A stretch of DNA of 64,000 bases, taken from positions 1-64,000 of the forward strand of contig NZ_BMIJ01000008.1 in NCBI RefSeq assembly GCF_014641945.1. Direction: 5' to 3'. A program made the position numbers and the translations under genes. Position 1 is the first letter of the stretch. The number at the start of each line of letters is the position of its first letter. Below the pieces are notes generated by a model. The model was not told where the DNA came from and did not search any database. It worked only from the letters and a program-made list of their open reading frames with translations. This DNA is from Marinobacterium zhoushanense (GTDB lineage Bacteria > Pseudomonadota > Gammaproteobacteria > Pseudomonadales > Balneatricaceae). Positions 1-9,405 of this stretch are shown piece by piece.

Positions 1-771
1 TTCCGGATGATCAAACGTCAGCGGCGCGCCCGAGAGCAGGAAGGTCAGCAGCGGCAGGCCGAGGATCAGGCCGGCCACGACCCAGGGGGTCGGGAAGATC
101 TGGCCGGTGGCGTCCTGGCGCTTATGCGCCCAGCGGGTGACGAACCAGCTGGCGACGATACCCACCGCCAGCGCCGCCCAGATCAGGTGGAAGCCGGGTT
201 CGGCCACCGGGGCCGGCATCGACAGGCCGCGGATGTTGAGGAAACTGCCGAGAAACTCGATGCTCTGGCGCGGTTGCGGCAGCGCGCGCAGCACGGCGAA
301 GTACCAGAAGAAGATCTGCAGCAGCAGCGGGATGTTACGGAAGATCTCGATATACAGCGCCGACAGCTTGGCGATCAGCCAGTTGTCGGACAGCCGGGCG
401 ACACCGAGGATGAAACCGAGGATGGTCGCGGCGATGATGCCGAGCACGGAGACCAGTATGGTGTTGAGCAGGCCGACGAAGAAGGTGCGACCGTAGCTGG
501 AGGCCTCGGTGTACTCGATCAGTGACAGCGGAATACCGAAGCCCGCTTCCTGCGACAGGAAGGAGAAACCGGTGGTGATACCGCGCTGTTCCAGGTTGTT
601 CAGGGTGTTGTCGATGATGAACCAGGCGAAGGCGCCGAGGGTCAGCACGAGCAGGATCTGGAACACCAGTGCGCGTTTGGCCGGGTCGTTCCAGGGTTTG
701 ACCTCCGTCGACGTCAACTCAGGTGCTGGAACCTGAGCGGGAGGTGCACTCTTGATAATGTCAGTGGACAT
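1..771 (-). CDS. aapQ: General L-amino-acid ABC transporter permease, AapQ-like (partial, cut by window edge)
   Basis: Reading leftward from an ATG at 771-769 (preceded by GGAGAG), the frame stays open for 257 codons to the first base of the window, so the C-terminus lies outside. The translation starts MSTDIIKSAPPAQVPAPELT, has a transmembrane segment around residues 30-50, then a long extension and the inner-membrane permease core with the stretch EIFRNIPLLLQIFFWYFA, which is the conserved HisM/GlnP-type signature of polar amino-acid permeases. Family knowledge: AapQ pairs with AapM in the AapJQMP uptake system. It lies directly downstream of the binding protein gene on the same strand, so one operon is likely, with aapM and aapP expected beyond the edge. 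Family assignment is firm; substrate range is inferred. Confidence 0.88.
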   Translation of the reverse strand, partial: MSTDIIKSAPPAQVPAPELTSTEVKPWNDPAKRALVFQILLVLTLGAFAWFIIDNTLNNLEQRGITTGFSFLSQEAGFGIPLSLIEYTEASSYGRTFFVGLLNTILVSVLGIIAATILGFILGVARLSDNWLIAKLSALYIEIFRNIPLLLQIFFWYFAVLRALPQPRQSIEFLGSFLNIRGLSMPAPVAEPGFHLIWAALAVGIVASWFVTRWAHKRQDATGQIFPTPWVVAGLILGLPLLTFLLSGAPLTFDHPE

Positions 772-859
772 CCGATCACTCTCCGGGCCCGTGGGGGCCA
801 GTTGTGGACAGCACGGAGCGCTCCGAAGAGCGCTCCGATCTACACAGTTTTAGAGCTGA

Positions 860-1873
860 TCAGCGAACCGGCGGGGCGTACATGATGCCGCCGTTGTTCC
901 ACAGATTGTTCAGACCGCGGGTGATCTTCTGCGGGGAGTCCTTGCCGACGTTACGGTCGAAGGCTTCGCCGTAGTTGCCCACCTGCTTGACGATCTGGTA
1001 ACCCCAGTCCTCAGCAATACCCAGGCCCTTGGCCAGCCCCTCTTCACCGCCGAGCAGGCGCTTGATGTTGGGGTTGTCGCTGGATTTCATCTCGTCCACG
1101 TTGGCCATGGTGATGCCCAGCTCTTCAGCGTTAATCATCGCGTTCAGCGACCACTTGACGACGTTGAACCACTGGTCGTCGCCCTGGCGTACCACCGGAC
1201 CGAGCGGCTCCTTGGAGATCACCTCAGGCAGTGCGACGACGGAATCGGGGTCGGCCATGCGGGTGCGCAGGCCAAAGGCCTGGGACAGGTCGGTGGTGAA
1301 AGCATCACAGCGGCCAGTATCGAACGCAGTTGCGGCCTCTTCGTTGGTATCGAACACGACCGTTTTGTTCTCCAGGCCGTGGGTACGGAAGTAGTCCGCC
1401 ATGTTCAGCTCGGTGGTGGTACCGGACTGTACGCAGATGGTGGCACCGTCCAGCTCCTTGACGCTGGTCAGGCCCAGATCCTTCTTCACCAGGAAGCCCT
1501 GGCCGTCATAGTAGTTGACGCCGGCAAAGTTGATACCGAGCTGACTGTCGCGGGTCAGGGTCCAGGTGGTGACACGGGAGAGCACGTCGATCTCGCCGGA
1601 GGCCAGCGCGGTAAAGCGCTCCTTGGCGTTGAGCGGAATGAATTTGACCTTGCTGGCATCGCCCAGCGCGGCCGCGGCTACGGCACGGCAGACATCCACG
1701 TCCAGGCCCTGCCAGTTACCCTTCTCGTCAGGCACGGAGAAGCCGGGAACACCCGAGGTCACACCACATTTGACGAAGTCTTTTGACTTCACGCTATCCA
1801 GCGTTTCAGCCGACACTGCACCGGATAGCGCCACGGAAATGACGGCCGCAGCGGTAAGAGCTTTTTTATTCAC
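860..1873 (-). CDS. aapJ: Amino-acid ABC transporter periplasmic binding protein, AapJ-like
   Basis: A 337-residue exported protein with a Sec signal peptide (residues about 1-22, ending AVSA) and a family 3 solute-binding fold: VKCGVTSGVPGFSVPDEKGNWQG near the N-terminus and a VQSGTTTELN segment in the hinge region. The length matches AapJ/BztA general amino-acid binding proteins, longer than ordinary glutamine binders. The start is a GTG codon at 1873 with AAGGAG about 9 bases upstream. It precedes the permease gene on the same strand. A sigma-54 type promoter lies about 80 bp upstream and a sigma-54 activator gene is the next gene upstream, so nitrogen- or amino-acid-responsive expression is likely. 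The ligand (probably several L-amino acids) is inferred from the family. Confidence 0.9.
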   Translation of the reverse strand: MNKKALTAAAVISVALSGAVSAETLDSVKSKDFVKCGVTSGVPGFSVPDEKGNWQGLDVDVCRAVAAAALGDASKVKFIPLNAKERFTALASGEIDVLSRVTTWTLTRDSQLGINFAGVNYYDGQGFLVKKDLGLTSVKELDGATICVQSGTTTELNMADYFRTHGLENKTVVFDTNEEAATAFDTGRCDAFTTDLSQAFGLRTRMADPDSVVALPEVISKEPLGPVVRQGDDQWFNVVKWSLNAMINAEELGITMANVDEMKSSDNPNIKRLLGGEEGLAKGLGIAEDWGYQIVKQVGNYGEAFDRNVGKDSPQKITRGLNNLWNNGGIMYAPPVR

Positions 1874-1954
1874 GTTGTAATTCTCCTTAGTACTGACTTT
1901 GCACGCTCACACTCTTCGCCCCTCAGCTTGGAGAGGTCAACGAGACTCAATAGA

Positions 1955-1970
1955 GCAAGCTCAATGCCAA
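1955..1970 (-). promoter_or_regulatory. Sigma-54 (-24/-12) promoter of the aap operon
   Basis: On the minus strand the sequence reads TTGGCATTGAGCTTGC, that is TGGCAT, five bases, TTGC. This fits the RpoN consensus TGGCAC-N5-TTGC with one difference. It points toward the binding-protein gene, leaving a leader of about 70 bases. The neighbouring upstream gene encodes a sigma-54 activator with the GAFTGA loop, which supports the call. Confidence 0.75.
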
Positions 1971-2048
1971 TACTTCAGAAGAATTACACCTTATTGATTT
2001 TAAATAGGTTTTTATTAAAGTCGCGAAAAGCCAACCTTCTTGAAGGGG

Positions 2049-2150
2049 TATAACCTAATGCACACCACCACCCCTAAAAAGACTTTTTTCCTTTTTATTT
2101 CAATTAGTTAAACAAAAATCCAGCATGTTATAACCATCCACCAGGTTATA
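2049..2150. promoter_or_regulatory. Putative activator-binding sites (TATAACC repeats) upstream of the aap promoter
   Basis: An inverted repeat TATAACC-N8-GGTTATA lies at 2129-2150 and an extra direct half site TATAACCT at 2049-2056. They sit about 80-195 bp upstream of the -24/-12 promoter, where enhancer sites for sigma-54 activators normally lie. This stretch is AT-rich and otherwise has no gene. It may be bound by the adjacent response regulator, but this is inferred from position and symmetry only. Confidence 0.5.
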
Positions 2151-2173
2151 GGGGTTCAAGACAGGATCAGCGT

Positions 2174-3583
2174 TCAACTCTGCAGGCGCTTGAGCCGCTT
2201 GCTCAATGCCGGCTGGGATACGCCCAGCAAGCGCGAGGCGATCGACTGATTACCCTCGGCGCGGCGCATCGCTTCCTGCACCAGCAGATCGGTAACCTCA
2301 TGCAGATTGGGCAGGGGTTCATCGGCCACGAATACGGCACGCTCTTCTGCGATTGTCTCGCCCCCCTCTTCGAGGTGGCTATCGATGGCGCGCTTGAATA
2401 CGTCCATCGACAGCATGCGCGAACGGTGCACGCTCATGGCGTCATACACCATGGCCCTCAGTTCACGCACATTGCCGGGAAAGCTGTAATTGGAGAGCAG
2501 CACCGGAAGCTCGCGCGGCATCGTCGGTTTGGACTTGCCCAGCTCATCGGCCGCTTCGGCGAGGAAGTGTTCGAGCAGCAGTTGAATATCCTGCTTGCGC
2601 TGACGTAACGGCGGAATGCGGACCAGATGGGTACGCAGGCGATAGTAGAGGTCCTTGCGGAACTCACCCGAGGCCTGCTTCCTGGCCAGATCCTGATGGG
2701 TCGCCACCAGCACCCGCGCCTGAATCCGTTTCGGACGATCGCTGCCCAGCGGATAGTATTCCCCCTCCTGCAGCAGCCGCAGCAGCTTGACCTGCGACGC
2801 CATACTCAGGTCACCGATCTCATCAAGAAACAGGGTGCCGCCGGCAGCCCGTTCGATCATCCCGGCACGCTCCTGATTGGCACCGGTAAACGCCCCCCGC
2901 TCATGCCCAAACAGGGTGTCGGCAAACATGTTGTCATCAAGCCCGGCGACGTTGACACAGACCAGCGGTCCCGTGCGATCGCTGAGGGTATGGGCGGCGC
3001 GGGCGATCAACTCCTTGCCGGTTCCGCTTTCGCCGCAGATCAGGATCGGCTGGCGACTTACCGCCACCGACTCCAGATACTGGAATACCGAGCGCATCCC
3101 CTTGTCACCGGTGACGATATGGGCAAACGCCTCGGGCCGTTCCAGCGTGTCGTACAGAAAGCGCTTGCGCAGCTCCTGATTCTCCCGCCGCAGCTCCTGC
3201 AGACGGATGGCACGTCGGACCCCGGCGATCAGCCGATCCGGCTCATCGGTTTTGACGAAGTAATCGAATGCACCAAGCTTGATGCAGTTGACCGCGGTCT
3301 CGACCTGGTTCAATCCGCTGATCACGATTACCCCCACCTCGGGATGCTCCTCGACGATCTGTGCCAGCAATTTTTCTCCGGACAGATGCGGCATGGTCAG
3401 ATCCAGGGTCACCAGACCGATATTCTCACGCTCCAGAATCGACATCACCTCGCGGCTGTCCTGGCAGCGCTGAATATTGGTGATGCCGGCATTGCGCTCC
3501 AGCGCGATGCTCAAGCTGCGCAAAAAGGAGGCTTCATCGTCCACCAGTAACAGACCGAAGGAGGGGTATACGCCGTTCACCAT
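2174..3583 (-). CDS. NtrC-family sigma-54-dependent response regulator
   Basis: Three domains are visible (numbering from the longer GTG-started form): receiver at about 15-130 with acidic pair DD, phospho-acceptor D66 in TLDLTMP and K116; AAA+ domain at about 155-390 with Walker A GESGTGKE, the sigma-54 contact loop GAFTGA (235-240) and Walker B GGTLFLDE; and a C-terminal Fis-type helix-turn-helix (QSIASRLLGVSQPALSKRL). The ATG at 3583 is chosen because AGGA lies 8 bases upstream; a GTG at 3598 would add five residues. The kinase gene lies 45 bp upstream on the same strand and the aap operon with a sigma-54 promoter lies downstream, so its likely role is activation of amino-acid uptake. That target is inferred. 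Confidence 0.9.
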   Translation of the reverse strand: MVNGVYPSFGLLLVDDEASFLRSLSIALERNAGITNIQRCQDSREVMSILERENIGLVTLDLTMPHLSGEKLLAQIVEEHPEVGVIVISGLNQVETAVNCIKLGAFDYFVKTDEPDRLIAGVRRAIRLQELRRENQELRKRFLYDTLERPEAFAHIVTGDKGMRSVFQYLESVAVSRQPILICGESGTGKELIARAAHTLSDRTGPLVCVNVAGLDDNMFADTLFGHERGAFTGANQERAGMIERAAGGTLFLDEIGDLSMASQVKLLRLLQEGEYYPLGSDRPKRIQARVLVATHQDLARKQASGEFRKDLYYRLRTHLVRIPPLRQRKQDIQLLLEHFLAEAADELGKSKPTMPRELPVLLSNYSFPGNVRELRAMVYDAMSVHRSRMLSMDVFKRAIDSHLEEGGETIAEERAVFVADEPLPNLHEVTDLLVQEAMRRAEGNQSIASRLLGVSQPALSKRLKRLQS

Positions 3584-3628
3584 CAAATTGTCCTGCACTC
3601 TCTTATCGTTTTCACTCTGGCTTGCCGC

Positions 3629-5383
3629 CTAGCTATCAGCCTTGGAGGAAACTGCACCGTTCCCTGCGTGCGCCTTGCTGTCCACCGGCAGAATCATGCG
3701 CACCGTGGTGCCCTCGCCTGGTTTGGAGTCAAACACCAGCCGCCCCCGATGTTCACTGACGATACCCGCCGACACCGAGAGTCCCAGCCCGGTGCCGCCG
3801 CTCTCCCGCTTGGTGGTGAAAAACGGGTCGGTCAACTGGTTGATCGCATCCGCCTCAATGCCCTGTCCCTGGTCGCGCACCTCCAGGATCACTCTTTGCG
3901 TCCCCGCCTCATCGGCATCGTAATAGGTGCGCAGAAAGATCCCCTCGGTGGGCGAACGCAATGCCTGGCAGGCGTTGAGGATCAGATTGATCACCACCTG
4001 TTCGATACGCTGGGTGTTGCCCCGGATTGGCGGAAGACCAACTCCCAGGCTCACCTCGAATTGGCAGGTGGCTTTGCGGATCGAGTTATCCACCAGTCGA
4101 ATCGCCGTATCGACGACGGTATTCAGATCCACAACCTCGCTCAAGTCGGCACTGCCCTGGCGGGCGAAGTCTTTCAGATCGCCGACAATACGCTTGATCC
4201 TGCGCGCACCGTCGAGCATCTCATCCATCATCAGCGGTATCTCGTCACGCATCCGCGAATAGGCCAGCCCACCGAGATTGAAATCACCGTGCTCGCGGTA
4301 GTGGTTTTCCAGAATGTCGCGGCTATCCAAATAGGCATCACGCAAAACCGGCAGGTTCAGCAACAGCAGGCTGCTCGGGTTGTTGATCTCATGTGCGACC
4401 CCCGACACCAGCACCCCGAGCGAGGTCATCTTGTCCGCCTGAATCAGTTGCCGCTGGTGCCGACGCAGATCCTCCGAGCGGCTCTCCACCTCACGCCTGA
4501 GCATCCGGTTCCACATCACAATACCGCCCAGAATCAGCAGCAGCGCAACCGATACGCTGGCGCCTATCTGGCCCACCTTTTTCCACGGAAAGCTACCCAT
4601 ATCCTCCAGCGGACCGAGCCACTTGTCATAGATCTGCTGGTGGCGCCCAGTGTTTTTCAGGATGGCGAGCCCTTCGCTGAAGGTGGCCAGCGTATTGGAG
4701 TTACCCTTTTTGACCGCATAGCCGTAACGGTTGGCGAAGGGCTTGGCCACCGGCAGGATATTGGTGAGGCCCAACTGACGGCTGAGATAGAGCGAAGGCA
4801 GGTTGGCCACCAGGGCGTAATCACCCTGGCCTGAAGCCAGCAGGCGCAAGGCATCGGCGTGGGTATCGACGGTGATCAGATCAGCCCCGACGTTATGCTC
4901 GAGCAGGTAGTCGTGCATGATATCGAGATTCTGGACGATCACCTCCTTGCCCTGCAACTCGTCGAGTTCCACCGCCGGCGCGCCTTTGCGGGCAAAAAAC
5001 GATTGGTGAACGATGGCGTGGGGCGGCGCAAAATCGAACGCCTTGGCACGCTCCTCGGAGTAGGACATCCCCTGCAGGATATCCACCTCGCCCGACTCCA
5101 GCTTGCGCCGCATCTCCGCCCACTCGCCAAACTCGAAGCGCACATCGACCCCCATCACCTCGGCAATGGCACGGGTCAGTTCCACGTTGTAACCGGCCGG
5201 CTCGCCGTTATCGTCGAGAAACTCGTAAGGGGGATGGTAGTGATCGCCGCCGACGACGATATATTGCCGGGTAATGCCAGCAGTCTCACCACGCGCGGCG
5301 AGCACGGGCATGGAGAACAGGCCAAGACAGAACAGGGCCAGGATCGCCTTACATATCGTATTTAAAGTGCGCACGAACAGCAT
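3629..5383 (-). CDS. Hybrid-sensor histidine kinase with a periplasmic amino-acid-binding-type (SBP family 3) domain
   Basis: From the ATG at 5383 the protein begins with a clear signal sequence (LALFCLGLFSMPVLA), followed by a bacterial family 3 solute-binding domain (about residues 40-255: HPPYEFLDDNGEPAGYNVELTRAIAE and similar), one transmembrane helix (about 270-292), a short coiled linker, a HisKA H-box (GVAHEINNPSS, phospho-His near residue 331) and a HATPase domain with N box NLILNACQAL and G boxes DQGQGIE and GGTGLGLS. An ATG at 5443 would add 20 residues encoded by a tandem repeat and would spoil the signal peptide; neither start has a good ribosome-binding site. Paired with the sigma-54 regulator downstream, it probably senses an amino acid or related ligand in the periplasm. 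Confidence 0.9.
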   Translation of the reverse strand: MLFVRTLNTICKAILALFCLGLFSMPVLAARGETAGITRQYIVVGGDHYHPPYEFLDDNGEPAGYNVELTRAIAEVMGVDVRFEFGEWAEMRRKLESGEVDILQGMSYSEERAKAFDFAPPHAIVHQSFFARKGAPAVELDELQGKEVIVQNLDIMHDYLLEHNVGADLITVDTHADALRLLASGQGDYALVANLPSLYLSRQLGLTNILPVAKPFANRYGYAVKKGNSNTLATFSEGLAILKNTGRHQQIYDKWLGPLEDMGSFPWKKVGQIGASVSVALLLILGGIVMWNRMLRREVESRSEDLRRHQRQLIQADKMTSLGVLVSGVAHEINNPSSLLLLNLPVLRDAYLDSRDILENHYREHGDFNLGGLAYSRMRDEIPLMMDEMLDGARRIKRIVGDLKDFARQGSADLSEVVDLNTVVDTAIRLVDNSIRKATCQFEVSLGVGLPPIRGNTQRIEQVVINLILNACQALRSPTEGIFLRTYYDADEAGTQRVILEVRDQGQGIEADAINQLTDPFFTTKRESGGTGLGLSVSAGIVSEHRGRLVFDSKPGEGTTVRMILPVDSKAHAGNGAVSSKADS

Positions 5384-5594
5384 CGCTAGGTTAGTGACGG
5401 CTAGGTTAGTGACAGAAAGTTTACTGGAGCACTTGGCACCCATTGCGCTAATAAACGGCCCATTATCCCCGTTTTTTACTCAATATGCTAAACCGTATGT
5501 AAGGTGTTCCGAGGGCCTGACAGCCCGCAACTAACACACTGAACGCAGTCAGTTAACTACATTGACAATAGTTAACATGTTATTTATATTTTAG

Positions 5595-5606
5595 TTAATA
5601 TATTAA
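5595..5606. promoter_or_regulatory. Palindromic operator candidate TTAATATATTAA upstream of the aldehyde dehydrogenase gene
   Basis: The 12-bp perfect palindrome lies 48 bp before the dehydrogenase ATG, within a wider near-palindrome TAGTTAATATATTAATTA. The same core recurs at 15314-15325 and 16404-16415. Two GTTAAC palindromes occur just upstream at 5552-5557 and 5571-5576. The 270-bp gap between the kinase and dehydrogenase genes holds no other recognisable feature. Confidence 0.55.
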
Positions 5607-5653
5607 TTATATTCGCGTCCGAGGTCTCGCTTCGAACGCCGGCGGAGATTCCC

Positions 5654-7084
<1,431 letters not shown>

Positions 7085-7098
7085 AGCCGAGAGCGATA

Positions 7099-8301
7099 AT
7101 GGCCGCCAGTCCAAGCGTTCGTACCCCGTCGGTCGCACTGCTCACGTTGATCGCCATGGCCAGTCCCTTGGCGCTCAACCTGTTCGTGCCGGCGATGCCG
7201 GATGTGGCGCGCGAGCTGCACACCGATGTCAGCGTGATCCAGCTGAGCTTTACCGCCTATCTGTTCACGCTGGCGTTCGGCCAGCTGCTGTCCGGACCGC
7301 TGGCCGATCATTACGGTCGCCGGCCGATACTGCTGATCGGCCTGGCCCTGCATACCGCAGGCAGCCTGTTGGCCGCCTTTGCCGGTGATGTCAGCCATCT
7401 GATCGCCGGCCGCGTGCTGCAGGCGCTCGGCGGCAGTGCCGCAATGGTGCTGGCACGCACCATCATCCTGGATATCTACGGCCGCGAAGGTGCTGCCGGC
7501 CGGATGGGCTATATCGTCATGGCGATCGCCATCGCCCAATCGATAGCTCCAACCCTGGGCGGCTACCTCAACCTCTGGGTGGGGTGGAGCGCGATCTTCT
7601 ATGTATCGCTCGCCACCGGCGCCGCTGCCTGGCTGATCGCCCTGCTGCAGATGCCGGAAACCTGCCGGGAAAAGAGCGATAGCCTGCGGCTGAAGCCGGT
7701 AATACAACGCTACGCCGGTGTGTTCCAGTCCGCCGGTTACATCGGCTACGCGCTGTCGACGACCTTTATCGCGGCGGCGTTCTACATGTTCGTCGGCACT
7801 GCGCCCTACATCGTCGACAGCCTGGGCGGCAACTCCGCGCTGTTCGGTACCTGGTTCCTGGCGGTGTCGTTCGCGTTCATGGCCGGCAGCTTCCTCTCCA
7901 CCCGGCTGGCAAAACGCGCCAGCGTGGATCAGATGGTACTGGCGGGCAACGCTCTGTCGCTACTCGGTGCGCTGCTGCTGGTCGGTTTCGCCCTGGCGGC
8001 GACGCTGAGTTATGCCTCGCTGTTCCTGCCGATGGCGCTGGTGACCCTGGGTCGCGGACTGAGCCAACCCAACGCCCAGTCCGCCGCGATCAGTTGTTCA
8101 CCGACCTCCGCGGCCACGGCGTCTGGACTGATGGGGTTCATACAGCTGCTGACCGGCGCAACGATCGCCCAGTTGATGCCGCTGCTACTCGGCCAGGGGG
8201 TCCTGCCGATCATGGTTTGCATCGCGCTGGCACCGGTCTCGGCTCTGGCCGCGCACTACTACGCAATGAAGAAAAACCGCAGCCTGGCCCTGTCATCCTG
8301 A
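7099..8301 (+). CDS. Bcr/CflA-family MFS transporter
   Basis: A 400-residue protein with about 12 hydrophobic segments and the MFS motif A region GPLADHYGRRPIL between helices 2 and 3. The N-terminal pattern PLALNLFVPAMPDVARELHTD is characteristic of the Bcr/CflA drug:H+ antiporter group. It starts 14 bp after the aldehyde dehydrogenase stop and is followed by hpaD, so the three are probably co-transcribed. In this setting it may export a toxic intermediate or move an aromatic substrate rather than an antibiotic; this is inference. A second Bcr/CflA-like gene lies on the other side of hpaD. Confidence 0.85.
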   Translation: MAASPSVRTPSVALLTLIAMASPLALNLFVPAMPDVARELHTDVSVIQLSFTAYLFTLAFGQLLSGPLADHYGRRPILLIGLALHTAGSLLAAFAGDVSHLIAGRVLQALGGSAAMVLARTIILDIYGREGAAGRMGYIVMAIAIAQSIAPTLGGYLNLWVGWSAIFYVSLATGAAAWLIALLQMPETCREKSDSLRLKPVIQRYAGVFQSAGYIGYALSTTFIAAAFYMFVGTAPYIVDSLGGNSALFGTWFLAVSFAFMAGSFLSTRLAKRASVDQMVLAGNALSLLGALLLVGFALAATLSYASLFLPMALVTLGRGLSQPNAQSAAISCSPTSAATASGLMGFIQLLTGATIAQLMPLLLGQGVLPIMVCIALAPVSALAAHYYAMKKNRSLALSS

Positions 8302-8355
8302 ACACAGGAACAGGTATCGGGCAACCAGACTTGTAGAGAATAAGAGGTATAGAAC

Positions 8356-9282
8356 ATGGGTAAACTGGCCCTCGTCGCGAAGATCACCCACGTCCCCTCC
8401 ATGTACCTGTCCGAGCTGGACGGGCCGCGGAAAGGGTTCCGTCAGGCAGCCATCGATGGCCATATCGAGATCGGCAAGCGCTGCCGCGAGCTCGGCGTCG
8501 ACACCATCGTCGTGTTCGATACCCACTGGCTGGTCAACGCCGGGTACCACATCAACTGCGCGCCGCACTGGGCCGGCAACTACACCAGCAACGAGCTGCC
8601 CCACTTCATCTCCAACATGGCGTTCGAGTACGACGGCAACCCGGAGCTGGGCCGCATACTGGCAGCCGAGTGCAACGCACAGGGTGTGGACACCCTGGCC
8701 CATGACGCCACCACGCTGGACCCGGAGTACGGCACCCTGGTACCCATGCGCTATATGAACGAAGACCGCCACTTCAAGGTGATCTCGGTGTCGGCCATGT
8801 GCACCGTGCACTACCTGAACGATTCCGCCCGCCTGGGCTGGGCCATGCGCGAGGCGATCGAGAAGCACTACGACGGCACCGTAGCGTTCTTCGCCAGCGG
8901 CTCCCTGTCCCACCGTTTCGCCCAGAACGGCCTGGCACCGGAGTTCGCCACCAGGGTCTGGAGCCCGTTCTTGGAAACTCTGGACCATGAAGTCGTGGAG
9001 ATGTGGAAGCGCGGCGACTGGCAAACCTTCTGCGAGATGCTGCCGGAGTATGCGGTCAAGGGCCACGGCGAGGGCTTCATGCACGATACCGCAATGATGC
9101 TCGGCGCCCTGGGCTGGTCCGACTACGAGGGCCAGGCGGAGGTGCTGACCCCCTACTTCGGCAGCTCCGGCACAGGCCAGATCAACTGCGTGTTCCCGGT
9201 CACGCCGCAGGACGGCAGCGCCGTGCCCGGTCCCCAGGCCTCGGTCGAGAGCGGTTTCGCACCGGGCGCCAGTCGGCTCTGA
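8356..9282 (+). CDS. hpaD: 3,4-dihydroxyphenylacetate (homoprotocatechuate) 2,3-dioxygenase, copy 1
   Basis: A 308-residue extradiol ring-cleavage dioxygenase of the LigB fold. It matches E. coli HpaD over its length as I recall it: MGKLAL.AKITHVPSMYLSEL, CRE.GVDTI.VFDTHWLVN, YTSNELPHFI, LVPMRYMNED and GEG.MHDT. Candidate Fe(II) ligands include H12 and H57. It opens the ring of homoprotocatechuate to 5-carboxymethyl-2-hydroxymuconate semialdehyde. AAGAGGT precedes the ATG. A second copy at 20472-21398 differs at only three residues (Q/K near 225, and two in the tail); similarity at DNA level also covers the upstream ribosome-binding site, indicating recent duplication or gene conversion. A terminator follows. 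Confidence 0.92.
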   Translation: MGKLALVAKITHVPSMYLSELDGPRKGFRQAAIDGHIEIGKRCRELGVDTIVVFDTHWLVNAGYHINCAPHWAGNYTSNELPHFISNMAFEYDGNPELGRILAAECNAQGVDTLAHDATTLDPEYGTLVPMRYMNEDRHFKVISVSAMCTVHYLNDSARLGWAMREAIEKHYDGTVAFFASGSLSHRFAQNGLAPEFATRVWSPFLETLDHEVVEMWKRGDWQTFCEMLPEYAVKGHGEGFMHDTAMMLGALGWSDYEGQAEVLTPYFGSSGTGQINCVFPVTPQDGSAVPGPQASVESGFAPGASRL

Positions 9283-9302
9283 TCCGCGTTAACCCTATTA
9301 TG

Positions 9303-9375
9303 GGAGACGCACCTGTACGCGTCTCCTCAACAGTTGCATATGGTGTTTTGGCCCGCTCACGCGGGCCTCTTTTTC
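9303..9375 (+). terminator. Rho-independent terminator after hpaD copy 1
   Basis: GGCCCGC (9350-9356), a four-base loop and GCGGGCC (9361-9367) are followed by TCTTTTTC. A second stem, GGAGACGC / GCGTCTCC at 9303-9326, precedes it. The next MFS gene begins only about 30 bp after the T tract, so that gene either has its own promoter in this region or depends on readthrough. Confidence 0.82.
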
Positions 9376-9405
9376 AGTACCACACTCTGTCATCAGGATA
9401 CCCCT

